Source: Pipra filicauda (lineage: Eukaryota; Chordata; Aves; Passeriformes; Pipridae). Taken from it: a stretch of 64,000 nucleotides of DNA. Shown here one piece after another: positions 12,489 through 24,135 of this stretch. The first letter of the stretch is position 1; every line of letters starts with the position of its first letter. A program made the translations under genes and the position numbers. The stretch covers positions 744,001-808,000 of the forward strand of contig NW_024104416.1 in assembly GCF_003945595.2 (NCBI RefSeq), written 5' to 3'. The notes beneath the pieces were generated by a model. The model did no database searches, was not told the DNA's origin, and saw only the letters and a list, made by a program, of their open reading frames with translations.

Positions 12489-13507
12489 TTGCCTCACTTC
12501 AACACAAGGAGATACTTCAGAAGTGCTGTAGGAGTTGCTTTCTTCTCCTCAGCCAAATTTTTCTACTTGTAGTGCTCCAGAAAAGCATCACCAACGCTGA
12601 GAACCCATTACAGCAGTGCTCAGAAATAGGGAATAATTTACCATTGCCTCAGGTCGAAACACCTGGTTCAAGTGCAAATTGTATTTGTATTGTCTTACAG
12701 CTTCCAGTACAAATACAGGGTACACTTTTCCTAAAATTGATTTAGATTTCAAGTTTTCAGAGGGAAGTTCTGCCTTCAGAACTTCTCTCTACAGTCCAAT
12801 GCAATGCCTGGAAACTTTTGTTTAGAAAGCTCTGTTTGCAGCTGCCTTTAGCTGTGAGTGTGACCTGTGATGCTGCTCTCCTTGCCTGTTTTGTCAGAAT
12901 CTGGAGATGTGGAGTTGTCTTCTGTCCCTTACTAATCTCATGCCTTGTCAGTTCATCGACAAGACACGAGTGCTTTGCTAAATTCAACAGAAACATTTAC
13001 AGATCTTGTAGATTCAAAAAGTTCCTTTTTAAAAAAAAATTAAATCAATAAAAAGCTATTTTTGAGACTATCATCTTGAGAGACATGATTCAACTGGGCT
13101 GGGTTTTTTTTCCTCCTGTCATTACTCAATATCTCTCTCCTACATAGCAGTAATAAATAATTTTTGTTGAGTACCTTTGGAAGAGTTCTAGCTGTAAAAA
13201 AAGTCATAGAAAGCAATTACTTACATATATTGCTTCCTTTTTCTGAGTGACTTAAATGTGAATAGACTATGAATATTTACCTTTTTTAGGAACAAAAAAG
13301 CTTATTTTTCATTAACAACTTGGTTGGCTTTGTTTTAGGCCAGTGTTGGGCAACAGTTTTTAAGAGTTTTTAAAAAGTAAGAACTAAATCATGCTTAGAA
13401 GCACATCTTGCAGCATTTCTAGGTTAATACTTAATATTTCCAGCTTTAATTTTAGAATTGCATTGTCTGGTTAAAGTGTATGGATTCAAAATTTAGTATT
13501 TTATACC

Positions 13508-13524
13508 TTTTTTTTTTTTTTTTT
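13508..13524. repeat. Poly-T run (17)
   Basis: Seventeen consecutive T on the plus strand. No adjoining element is recognised that would explain it as a retrotransposon poly-A tail. Confidence 0.9.
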
Positions 13525-13850
13525 AGCTTTTCATGGTATTCCTCAACTAAGTTTTGCTTGTTCTTATTAAACAAACTTTTTTGCTAGATTGGAATCAAAA
13601 TATGAATGCCCAGGGAACTAAACACTATTAATAAAGACCTGAATCTTTGTATAAATAAAACTGCAGGAATTTGAAGAATGGACAAACCTGGATTGACAGA
13701 TGTTTCTTCTTACAAAAATTGCAATGTCTTATGAATTTTGTAAAGTGTTCCCTGAGCCATGACTATGGAATTTTTCCTACTAGCATTGCTTATTGTAATT
13801 TTAATTCTATCAATGGCATTTTTTGCCCAATCTATAAGATCTATGTTTGT

Positions 13851-13870
13851 TATATATATGTATATATATA
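13851..13870. repeat. Alternating TA tract
   Basis: Twenty bases of alternating T and A with one G interruption; a simple repeat and likely a polymorphic microsatellite. Confidence 0.9.
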
Positions 13871-14006
13871 AATTGCTATTTTACCTGGTGTTACAGGGTG
13901 TTGATCTATGAATACCATCAGGATTCCTGTTGTCATAAACTTTTCCATTGGAGTCTAAGATAATATTTTATGTTTCGTTTTTTAATCAACATAATGTTTA
14001 CACCAC

Positions 14007-14033
14007 AAAAAAAAAAAAAAAAAGAAAAAAAAA
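14007..14033. repeat. A-rich tract (A17-G-A9)
   Basis: A homopolymer run of 17 A, one G, then 9 A on the plus strand. It could be a decayed poly-A tail, but no retrocopy is recognisable upstream. Confidence 0.85.
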
Positions 14034-15468
14034 CCTAGGAAAAAGCAACATCCCAAATAGTTTTTTTCTGCTTTTCATTCGTTGCCTCTCATGTTTAAAA
14101 TTCCAACAGCAAGACATAAGGAACTCCAAATGTGTCTTGTATTTTGACTTGATGCTTTCAGGTTAAAAGGAGGTTGTCTTTCAATATTACTGACAAATGA
14201 TTATTTTTGTGAATTATTTCCCTGTGCTTATGAGGCTTAGAGTAACAAAAGAGAGGTAATTTAGATTTTAAGAATCTATTGCTCAGTTCCCCCAGAAATT
14301 AAATTAAGAATCAATGTAAGAATGAAGTAGAGATAGAAGGGGGCAAACACAGGACAAGGAGTGGTTAAAAAAAGTAAGTAGAAAAGATTTCAAATACCCT
14401 TTTAAGAAATCTCCTGCTCTTCTACCTTGCATGAGAGTTTTTTTTGTGTGTATCTTCTTGGGGACACTTGGATTTTTAAAAATTATTACTGTTTGTTTGT
14501 TTTCCTTTTTTCTTCTTCACCTATACTTAATCTTACTGTGTTTCTTTGACAGATCTCTGCCTGGACTCTAAAAGTATCCAGGCTGATGCTTTAATAACTG
14601 CTGCTTCTCTACTGTTTGTCACTGCTTTGAATTGTGTGACCCTCTAGTTTTATGTTAATGAACAGCCAGTGGGATATGTGACAGCCACGGATTCCCCAAA
14701 AAACCACTGTTGCCATCTGGGAGGTTTTTTTCTCAGGTTGTAAAATCAGGTTCAATATAACCATGAATTTGTTTTCTGCCCACAGTGTTCTTGTTGGCTT
14801 TAAGTGGGAAAACAGCGTTGTAGTTGAAGTAAAAATTAAATTAAATCAGTAGATGGTGCTATAATCTTAGTTTTAGCTTGTTAGTGCAACAAGTCTTGGG
14901 AGACTTAGTGCGTGATTTCTTTGCACCTTTGAAAAGGAAACTTATAAAAATGTAATCAACATGATGCCATAATTATTTTACATGTTTGACATTTACAATG
15001 TTTTAGTATAGTCTGAAGGCAATGCTATATTTAGGTGTAGTTCTTGACGAGAATCTACTGGGCAAGCAACTGGTGTGACTGTGAAGAAAATGCAGATTTG
15101 ATTGTGCCCACTTTTGGCTTTTTTTCCCAGCTGTGCTTTGGGTTTGCTGTGCTCCCAAACATCCCACCTGCCAGGGGTTCCCTGCTGTGATGAGAGAAGG
15201 AAATCTGCTGCTTCATTTGAGAGTGCACATCTCCCTGGAACCCAGGAGATCTCTGCATGCTCCATTCCTCCCTTTCTCCTTACCACATCTTTCTTCTCAG
15301 AGGGGAAAGGGAGAGAGTATTTTTGGAAGTTTGCCCTCTGTATCTGTACTCTTCAGGGAGGAGGAGTTGCAAATGTAACCTGTTGTCAAGGTGACCCTCT
15401 GGGAAAGGGAGGGTGTTTGTACCCCCTCACTCTGTGATGTGCACGATCTGCTATTAATGGCTAAATCC

Positions 15469-15486
15469 CATATATTTAAATATATG
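15469..15486. repeat. 18-bp perfect palindrome
   Basis: CATATATTTAAATATATG is identical to its own reverse complement, and no spacer separates the halves. It is composed only of A and T except at the ends, so chance in AT-rich DNA is a fair explanation. Confidence 0.85.
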
Positions 15487-16481
15487 AAGCTGGAAGCAGT
15501 GGCAATGATAAGAATTCAGTTGTCATTTAAAAATGGATTCAAAATTTAGGGAATCAAGTAGCAACCAGATGCTGCATCTGGTAGGGAACTACACTCTGCT
15601 AGAGACTTATCCTGAGTAATCCACAATTTGTGTAGTGTGAGAGCTCTAAAAGTCAGCATAGCTACCATCAAGGAATGGTAAATGTAAACTGAAAAACAAA
15701 TATTTCTGAAATCTTTTTATTCTCCAGAACTGAAAGCATTTCCTTGCCCTTTTGTGGGACTCATGTGGGAGATCCGAGCCTGAGCAGGAGCTGCAGGTGT
15801 GAATGTTGTCCAGTGTTGCTGATGGACAGTATGAACTGGTCACTTTGTGCTGAGCTCAGGATATTTTTGGTGAGAGTTTGTCAGATTTTGGTGTCACCTC
15901 TGCATAGATTCTGTGCTTTTTTCCTACCTGTGCATGAATCCTGCACTGCTCTGACCCCCATGCAGTCATACCTATTAACAGAGAACACAGTGCCCTTTCT
16001 GCAGGTGGCAGAGCTGTGGGAGTGTACAAGACTCCCCCAGGAGTGCAGTTCCACAAATGTGCTCTTGCACTGATAGCAGGTGGCCTTAGAGATGGAAAGA
16101 ATTTACTCCCACCTTGTGTTGCATTTCTGTTCCTTTTGCCATTGCAGATTTGGTCCTTTCAGGGAGGGGTGGCAGTGATAACTTCTATAAGGCTCTGGGT
16201 GTCTTAAAACTTTCATATTAATAGAAAATACGTATTCAGTTAAATTTCATGTCTCTGTCAATGAGACATAAAGACATAAGTAATTTATACTGGTATAGTG
16301 AGGGGACTTGAAAAGAAACTGTTATGGTGGAGTTACTGTTATTTGGAATATAATGTTTCTGTTCTAGAAACACAAAGTTTTGGTCAATCAACAAAACCAG
16401 CAAAGGCTACTAACTCTGGAATGCCATGTTTCCTGCTGGAAGTTTTGGGTAAAGCAACAAATAAACCAGTTTTTCCTAGCA

Positions 16482-16999
16482 CAGATGCCACATGGAATAC
16501 TGCCTCCAGCTCTGGGGTCCCAGCACAGCAAGGACATGGAACTGTTGGAGTGAGTCCAGAGGGGGCACCAGGAGATCAGTGTTGGAGCCCCTCTGCTGTG
16601 AGGAAAGGCTGAGAGTTGGGATTGTTGGGCCTGGAGAAGAGAAGCTTCGGGGTGACCTGATTGTGGCCTTGCAGGACCTGAAGGGACCTGCAAGAAAGAT
16701 GGAGAGAGACTATGGACAAGGGCCTGGAGGGCCAGGACAAGGGGAATGGCTTCACACTGCCAGAGGGCAGGGATAGATGGGATATTGGGAAGGAATTCCT
16801 CCCTGGGAGGGTGGGGAGGCCCTGGCACAGGTTGCCCAGAGAAGCTGTGGCTGCCCCAGCCCTGGGAGTGTCCAAGGCCAGGTTGGACGGGGCTTGGAGC
16901 AACCTGGGCTGGTGGAAGGTGTCCCTGCCCATGGCAGGGGTGGAACGAGATATTTAAGGTCTCTTCCAACCCAAACCATTCTGTGGTTCTGCAGTTCTG
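16482..16999 (+). mobile_element. CR1 LINE, about 0.5 kb 3' end
   Basis: Sense CR1 starting inside the ORF2 C-terminal region. The plus frame from 16492 reads MEYCLQLWGP, matching the conserved LEYCVQFWAP-type motif near the end of CR1 ORF2. The 3' UTR follows with 'gatgggatattgggaaggaatt', and the element ends in a CCATTCTGTGGTTCTG tail. Frameshifts break the coding frame. The longest open frame of the whole window (minus 16388-17092, 234 codons) lies antisense across this element. It has no homology of its own that I can see and is not a gene. Confidence 0.95.
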
Positions 17000-19099
17000 C
17001 ATCAAAAGTATTTTCACTTGTGTTTTAAGAACATGTAGGATGTGGAACTGCTCAAAGGGAATGATCACATATTGTAGTCTGTCCCTTAGCACAGTCTCTG
17101 GGTGTGCTTGAACAAGGTTTGTAGTTTAGAGGCCCTTTTTTGTGACAGTAGCCACAGAGACACTGAACAGTTCCTAGTACATTAGATTATTAAAATATTC
17201 AAATTTTTATGCTAAGATGTGAATAGCTGCACTAGATGCAGGATCATTTTAACTGTGGGGGAACCTTAATGTGGCTCTTAAATGGCCACTGAAGATCTTA
17301 TGAAGCTTATGTGAAGTCTCATCTGTAGCACTTAATTGGAGAAAAGACTCTGGAGGTCCCCAAAGCCAGCATGCATTAGAAAGTACAAGATTTTTTTTCC
17401 CTCAAGAAGATCTTCACTTGTGGGAAAATCCTGAAGGGAGTGTGTGACTAATTTTTGCTAGGGAAACAGGGACTATAAATGCAATACATGTAATACAAAT
17501 CCTAATCTGTAAAGGTTAACAGTATAAAAAATTATATTTTGTTTTATTTTATGCTGCTGATAGTTATTTCTTTTATGAGAGTTCCAGATTGCTCCCAAGC
17601 AAAGATACATTGCAATAACACACAAGTACATTGTATTGTTAGGAAGTGGCTCATTATAACCTCATCTTCTCATATAAACCACCAGCTCAGGGATGCATTA
17701 AAGCACTTAGAATGTGCCTTATGGGCCTGCACAAGAAACAGATTAATGCTTGTGAAATCATATTTTAATTTTTAAATATTCTTTCAAGATGAAAGGAATC
17801 CTCTTAGTGCCATGGGTAAGCAATATTTTAAATCTGTGTGATTGTAATGTGGTTATTAATTTAATGTATTATTCTCATACAAAAACACATATTACCATGG
17901 GTCTGGTTTAAAGTGACAATATTGCAGGCACTAAGCATTCCTTTTCTGAGCAAATATAGTAACACAGTCAGTCAAACCCAAGCAATTAGTTTGGTTTACT
18001 TTTATGTGGCAGTATACATTCTGATGCACTGGAAAGCACTTAATTGTTCTTAATAGAGTTGTATTTTATATGGACATGGACAAGTGTAAAAAAATGTATA
18101 CGTTGGGGGGGAAAGCTAACCATGAAACCTTTGAGACCATCTGATGTAACTATACAATATTCTTCTCTGCTTTGTGAAAACAAAAGGGGACTTTTGAAAT
18201 ACATTATCCTCGTTAGAAAAGGAATTAAAAAAAATAAGTATGCAGTAGACACCTCTAAATTCTTCTTTTGCCTCCAGAATTATCACTTTTAAATTAGAAT
18301 GCAGTGGACCAGGCACTAAATCCTGAAATTCATGTCTCTTCTGAGCATCCTAAGGTGCTGCAGAGACACAACTAATTCCTCCATTTATCCCGAATAAGAA
18401 TGAAGGAGACAAAAAGCCACCACCCAAAAAAACCCAACAAACCCAATTGGCAAGATTTTGTAAATGGTTTCTAAATGATTCAGAGTTAAAAAACAACTGA
18501 ACTTCTAAAATTTGTAAGAGTTTCAGCTGCCTTCAGGTGAGCAGCCTTTTGTAAGTTGTTCATGGAAGGATATGGCTTCAGTTGTCTGCAGCTGTAGGGA
18601 AGAATATAATGATAGGGAAGATAATATTAAACCCAGAATGAATCATGCCAGTTAATCCAAGGAATATAAGAAACTGAGTTCCTTGATTGTATTTTGTTGA
18701 TCCTGCTTTGCCTTCCGTGGAACTTCAGCAGGGAATTGTAGTCAAGCTGCACCATCAGTCTCGTGAAGGTGCTACTGCAATCGAAGTGGGTGTGATCCTT
18801 AAACATAATAAAAATCCTCTATTACCTCTTCATATTGTCAGATGGCACTCATGAGGAAAATGTTTACTGTACAAACAGAAGCTTGTTTACCAGTATTTTA
18901 CAGTTGTAACACTTTCCCTTTGAAAGAGCAAAAATAAATACCTCAGGTAATCTGGGGAAGCTCTTTAGGCACAAATTTCTGCTGAATAAGAGGAACGTTT
19001 TCTTTCCTTTTTTTTTCTTTTTATTCTTTTCTTTTTTTTTTTTTTTCTTGAAAGACTACAAGAGTCTAATTTTGGACTTAGACTTTAAATCTTAATCTT
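17000..19099. other. Non-repeat sequence, no gene recognised
   Basis: AT-rich, with no recognisable exon or repeat family. Frames at plus 17539-17775, plus 18044-18292 and minus 18040-18316 overlap each other on opposite strands and show no domain. A T-rich tract ends the interval at 18998-19048. Confidence 0.5.
18998..19048. repeat. T-rich low-complexity tract
   Basis: About 50 bases of T runs interrupted by C, A and G on the plus strand, just upstream of the promoter-like module at 19100-19420. A pyrimidine tract, not a clean microsatellite. Confidence 0.85.
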
Positions 19100-19420
19100 C
19101 AAAGAATGATTTAGAATAGTGTGACTAGAATGAAAGATAGTTGGGTCTCTGTGTGCATCTTCCCACACACCCCTCCCTCTCCCTTGGGATTGTCTCTCCT
19201 GGGCAGTGTGATTTGTCCTGAGATAAGAACCCCAGGTGGGAAGTGTCCCAAGATAAGAATACCAGGTGGGAACTGCAGGAGGAATATAAAGAGGGAATGT
19301 GCAGGAGGTGAAAGCAGAGTCGGGTATTAAAAAGCCAGTTTCTCCCTACCTGTAATATGGATTTTTTACAGAGGGTTGATGCTTGGATTCCAAAGGGTCT
19401 GTGCCTGATCACTTGTTAAT
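19100..19420 (+). promoter_or_regulatory. Promoter- or LTR-like module with TATA box
   Basis: A compact arrangement resembling a retroviral LTR or small promoter. Two tandem 30-bp units (19214-19243 and 19244-19273) each contain AGATAAG, a GATA-factor type site, followed six bases later by CAGGTG, an E-box. TATAAA follows at 19285-19290 and ATTAAA, a variant polyadenylation signal, at 19326-19331. Upstream enhancer-like repeats, a TATA box and a poly-A signal about 40 bases later are the usual LTR order. However, I could not identify TG...CA ends, a target duplication or a family name. No coding sequence I recognise lies downstream. It could also be a chance arrangement or a host regulatory element. 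Confidence 0.4.
19214..19273 (+). repeat. Two-copy 30-bp tandem repeat
   Basis: Two adjacent 30-bp units differ at only a few positions. Unit 1 begins TGTCCTGAGATAAGAACCCC and unit 2 begins TGTCCCAAGATAAGAATACC. Each carries AGATAAG (19221-19227 and 19251-19257) and CAGGTG (19233-19238 and 19263-19268). The exact head-to-tail junction shows a recent-looking duplication rather than microsatellite slippage. Confidence 0.9.
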
Positions 19421-22400
19421 TCATATTTGGCTGTTAATTGTTATTGAAAATTATTAAAATTATTTTAAAGTTGTATTCCTATTAGCAAATCAATGACTGT
19501 GTTAGACACGAGCCCAGTGACTATCCTGGCCTTCCAAACACACACTGGAGTGGTAAACTAGAAAAGGGTCAGGAAGGAAAAAAGGCCAGGAGAGGAAATC
19601 AGCAACTGGACTGGTCCATAAAGAAAGAATATATTAAACCATCTTGCCTGATTGTCTTTGCTACCATTAATTCTCTTGTTAACAATTTTATACAATTTTA
19701 TACAAGGGGACAGATTTCTTTAGGAAGCTGAAGGAATGATGGCATATCACATCTTGAAAAATTATGGAAATATTAATGGATCAGTGTAAAGAGTGAGAAA
19801 TTCAGATGGTTAGAATAAACAGAACCCGAATTCTGTCTTTCCTCATTCACAGTATTAAAGGCAAGGACAGTACTGCAACACTCCTGAGAAAAATACTTTC
19901 TCTGCTTGTACTTGCCTAACTTTTTCAAACATAATTTTATTATAGGAGAAGCTCAATGTTCACTATGGAAATAGGAACATTATATGAAAGGAATGAGAGA
20001 ATGGATTTCCTGTTCTTTCTGTTTGGAAAAATTGAAAGCTTGTTCTTGAAATGATCACTGACTTCCTTTAGAAGTATGACAAACTTCAGCAATTTACATC
20101 CATTTTCCTAAATTATTGTGTCATTTAAAGCTCGTCAAATTGTTACTTTTTACACACAACACACACAAAAAGAGTTGCTTTTAGAGATACGCTCTCTGTC
20201 ACGGGCTAAAGACATAACCAGAGTAATTACATATTACACATAACATACAACAGCATCACTTGTTAACACCTGTAGATGTTCAAACTTGAATATGAATTCT
20301 GCTCTGAAATAGTTCAGGATTGTTCAGATGTTTGCTCTAAAGTATATTTTCATTAGAAAAAAAAATTAATTTTCAAGTCATATAAAGGAAATACAAAAGA
20401 TATGTGGAAAAATCTTTTTCTTTTTAAATTCTTTTTTATTTCACCATTGTCTTAGTACTTGTTTACTCTCTCTTGAGTCAGTTTGAAGCACTAGAAAAAT
20501 CTTACCCCAAATCTGTGTCACTTGCAGTGATTTGAGAAGAATTTTTTTCTTTTGTCTAAATTAATAGTAAATAATGCCTGGCTACTATATAGTGGATATT
20601 TCAGCAGCTCCCAGTGCACATTGAAGAGAATTTGATTGTTATTACCCCATTTTACAGATGAAAAATCTTAATCGAAGAGAAGAGACTTAGAAAAACGATT
20701 TCAAAGGTCAGTGCCAAGAGCAGAAATCAGTCTCCTGGTTTCCACTGTGCTACCAGATGGTAAAAAAAAGAGTCTAGTGCAGGGCTACCTGCTCCCCTCC
20801 TTCTTTGGTACCATTCTTCCTCACTCAGTCTTGCATTTTCCTTATCAGTAGAGCAAAACATCTGACTTTTCTTCATATTCTTTTGGTTTTCCACATTCTT
20901 TAGGGGTAGATCCAACTGTGTTTTTGATATGTGCTCATCTCTGGTCATAATTTTTGAATGTGATGTGTTGTAAAACGGTGAAGGTACAAGCCAGGCACGT
21001 AGGGAGAAATTAGGCATCCCTGATAAGACAAGATTTTGTTCATTGTTACTGTATGGGGTGACCTGAATAAAACGTAAATTCGATAGACCATACGTTGAAA
21101 AATGCCTCCCAGCACACTGTATTTAAAATTTGCATTTTGAAAACAGCATCTTGTTTAGGGAAAGAGTTTGGGGGTTTGTATGTTGCCAGAAACAAAGTTC
21201 TGGTCTCTATGGTGTAACCGCTGTACTTCCAAACTGGAAGATCACCTGGGAACTCACTAATCCGTGTTTAGTCACCAGGGCAGCCTCAGGCCTGGGTTGT
21301 GCTGCACACACAGCTTGGCCTTTAGATCTGTGCTGGGCTTGGCTGCAGGGGAAATGTACCCAGTTCAGGGTGAAAGGGCAGGCTGTGGGCTTCTAATTAG
21401 TGCTGATGATTACACCAACTCTGGATCCCTGCTCCTATCCAAAAGAGCAGAAACAGGTCCTCACGTGCACATCCTTTCCTTTTGACAGAATTGTTTTTGT
21501 CCAGGACATGCTGTAAGAACACAAATCCCTTTGCCCAGACAGGCTCTCCATGACATGCTGTGTCCTGGCTGGGGGCACACTCAGTGTCACCCAGCTTGTG
21601 AAGGGATGGAGAATTATCTATACCATCTATACTCATTCCAGCTGACACTTTGCAGGGGCTGAGCACCTCCCTTACAGGGATCATAACAAGCCAGCACCTC
21701 CTGCAGCAAAAGGAACCTGTGGCCTGTACACAGTTCTGAGCAATTATTCTGTGCACAATAATCATATTAAATCAGAAAATATGTGGACATTTACTAAATC
21801 TCACTTCTAATTTAACACTGATGTGTTGTTGGGGTTCCCAAAGCCATTGCCAACACGAGGCAGGAACCTTCTTGGCTTGTCTTAGGCATTTTTGGCACAC
21901 CTAGGCAAAGACTGGCTTTTTGTCCAGTTAGTGGAGAATTCTATATCCACTGTATCACTCTATATAAGGGGTGAGACATCTTACCCTGGTAAGTGAGGGA
22001 TAAGGCAGACTTTGGTAATTAGGCACTAATTAGGATATTAAGTAGGGATTTTGTGTTGGTTACACTTTACCCAGATAAATATCTAAAATGACCATAATTA
22101 AACATTTAAATAATTAGTAAACTAAACCTGCATATATGAATAATAACTAAACAGTGCTGTGATAGAAATATTAAGTTGTTCTGATTTAGGATGAAACAGC
22201 AGGAAACAGAACAGGATCTGGCTTTCTTCCTTGTCTTTTTCCCCAAGTTTTGATGGATTTGAGGTAAAACATCTTGTGTATCTCAAACTTTTGCACTAAA
22301 GGGAAGCTGAATCAAATTTTTTCAAAAATAAAAATCCCTTTTTTAATTTCTTTGATAGCATGTTGCAATGAGGATTAATATGGAAAAAGTAACTCTGGAT

Positions 22401-22997
22401 ATCTGATTATAGTTTCTTGCTGTGTTGTTGGAAGACTGCTTTGTTACATATCTGCAGTACCATAGAATTTTCCAGAGTATCTACTGAATAATCACCTTTT
22501 GTATAGATTAACTGATTCAAACAAAAGAACAGCTTTTATCTAAAATCTAGACTATATTTTAAACCAGTTTTAGTTGGAACAATTGGTTCTCTATTAAAAG
22601 TGAGTGAACTTCATAATGAAAGTTCATCTCTACTTTTTTTGAGGACACAGAAATGTTGAAATACCCAAATCCCATCAGACTTTATTCAAATAGTCTTTTT
22701 CTAAATTGAAGAGTAGAACTCTGAGAAGGCCTGTGCAGTTAAGATTTCCATCCCCCTTTTTCAGAACAGGGAAGGGGAGTTGGGATTTTCCTGTGCCTGC
22801 AATTACCTGATTTAAATCTTTAAATTGTTAACATCAGCAGTTTCCCAGGGGTACTGAACTGTAACAACTGACAAAGTACTTATGAAGGCTAAAGTTCTGA
22901 AACATGGCCTTAATTACAAGCCCAATTTTAGGTGCCTAGGTGTAGTCTGAATTTTGGAGCTGGCAAGCACTTGCAACTCTATCAAAGGTGTCATTCA
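19421..22997. other. 3.6-kb non-repeat interval
   Basis: No gene recognised. A TATATAAG sequence at 21961-21968 lies within moderately GC-rich sequence (21835-22030) that could be an old LTR remnant, but no ends or family features are clear. Frames at minus 20727-21017, plus 21130-21396 and minus 21397-21765 have no recognisable product. Confidence 0.45.
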
Positions 22998-24135
22998 TGG
23001 CTGGGCTTCGTGAATGAAAATTTGGGCAGGGCTCTACCCACATTTGTCTCAAGTGTGTTGGTGGCTCAAAAGGCCAATACAAGATAGACACATCCGGTTG
23101 CAAAAGGCACAGCAGAAAGACTCCTTAGGTGGTAAATTCTGCAAGACACGATTCTTTCTGTGTTGTCTTTTCTCCTCCAGGGTGATCCTGCTGCGTTCTC
23201 AAAGGCATCAGCAGCGTTATAGATGGGGTGTCTCCAGACCTCCCCACTGGAGGCCAGAGTAGACCAGTTATGATGATCAATATGGCCAAGGCTGAGATGT
23301 TGTTTCAGGCAGTCCTTGTATCTCCTCTTCGGGGCTCCTCTCTTGCTGGTGGCAAGTTCCCCATAAAGCAAGATCTTAGGGAGGGGGTGGTTGGTCCTTC
23401 ATCCTGGAGACGTGCCCTGCCCAGCACAGCTGTGTTCTCAGCAACATGACCTCTATACTTCTGACTGCTGCTCGTTCTAGAACAGACACATAGTCTGTTC
23501 TGTTAGTCACATCATCTGACCAGTGGATGTTTAGGATTGTGTGGAGGCAGCGTTGATGGAAGCGTTCTAGGAGACGCAGGTGGTGGTAGATGACCCATGA
23601 TTCAGATCCATATAAGAGAGTAGACAGTACTATGACTCTGTAAACACTGATATTTGTGCTTTTCTTCAAGTGTTATTTCACCAAACTCTTTTATGAAGCT
23701 TTCCAAAGGCACTGTATGCCTTTGCTAACCTGTTGTCTGTCTCTGTCAATCTCACCATCCGAGGAGATGAGGCTGCCCAGGTAATTAAACTGCTGGACTG
23801 ATTTGAGCTCTGATTGACCAATGGTGATATGGGGATGATGGAAGACTTCCTGAGGTGCAGGTTGATGGAGAACTTCTGTCTTCTTCAAGCTGACTTCCAG
23901 CCCAATGAGCTCAGCAGTGTCTGCAAAGCAGGATGTTAAACGCTGCAGAGCTGCTTCTGTGCGGGCGACAAGGGCAGCATCATCAGCATAAAGCAGCTCC
24001 TGGACAAGGTGATTTAAGGTCCCAGTGTGGGCCTTCAGTCGCCTTAGGTTGAATAGGCTTCCATCAGTACGATGTCTGTAACCTTGACATGGCCAACAAA
24101 GGCTGTCTGTCCAAGCATCAGAAGGCAGATGTTAA
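22998..24135 (-). mobile_element. RTE-like LINE, 5'-truncated, frameshifted ORF
   Basis: A non-LTR retrotransposon on the minus strand that keeps the second half of the reverse-transcriptase protein. In order on that strand there is an RTDGSLFNLRRL segment, the RT catalytic YADD motif (codons at 23990-23979), a KKTEVLHQPAP segment, a QQFNYLGSLISSD segment, a STLLYGSESW motif, LLERFHQRCLHTILNIHW, WAGHVSRM, a LLYGELA...APKRRYKD block, and a C-terminal zinc finger. I know this order from RTE-type elements of vertebrates and invertebrates. It is quite unlike the CR1 copies around it. The frame is broken: a compensated excursion near 23690-23735, a one-base shift in the C run near 23375, and a return before the finger. 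The 3' UTR runs to about 22998 and ends near CCATGAATGAC on the minus strand. Nothing upstream of the RT palm is present, so it is a typical dead 5'-truncated copy. The clade is inferred by eye. Confidence 0.85.
23049..23120 (-). pseudogene. C-terminal zinc finger of the RTE-like ORF
   Basis: Twenty-three codons and a TGA stop on the minus strand give a CAFC...CIGLLSHQH pattern: two cysteines two residues apart, twelve residues, then H-x-H. This C2H2-like finger ends the retrotransposon protein. It lies in the same phase as the YADD segment but in a different frame from the block just before it (minus 23371-23066). The original protein therefore ended here, and the intervening block has been shifted by indels. 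Confidence 0.75.

Larger units (their letters stand above)
12489..16481. other. 4-kb non-repeat interval with simple repeats
   Basis: No gene or transposon recognised. It holds a T17 run (13508-13524), an AT-alternating tract (13851-13870), an A-rich tract (14007-14033) and an 18-bp perfect palindrome (15469-15486). A GC-richer patch at 15040-15440 carries overlapping frames on both strands, including plus 15102-15437. None has a recognisable domain, and the presence of frames on both strands argues against a true exon there. Confidence 0.5.

Noticed and set aside
15469..15486. 18-bp AT palindrome as a protein-binding site or origin
   Set aside because: Made almost only of A and T in AT-rich DNA; no repeated copies or associated features.
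16388..17092. 234-codon minus-strand frame, the longest in the window
   Set aside because: It is antisense to a sense-strand CR1 copy and similar antisense frames occur over the other CR1 copies; low stop density comes from the element's GC content.
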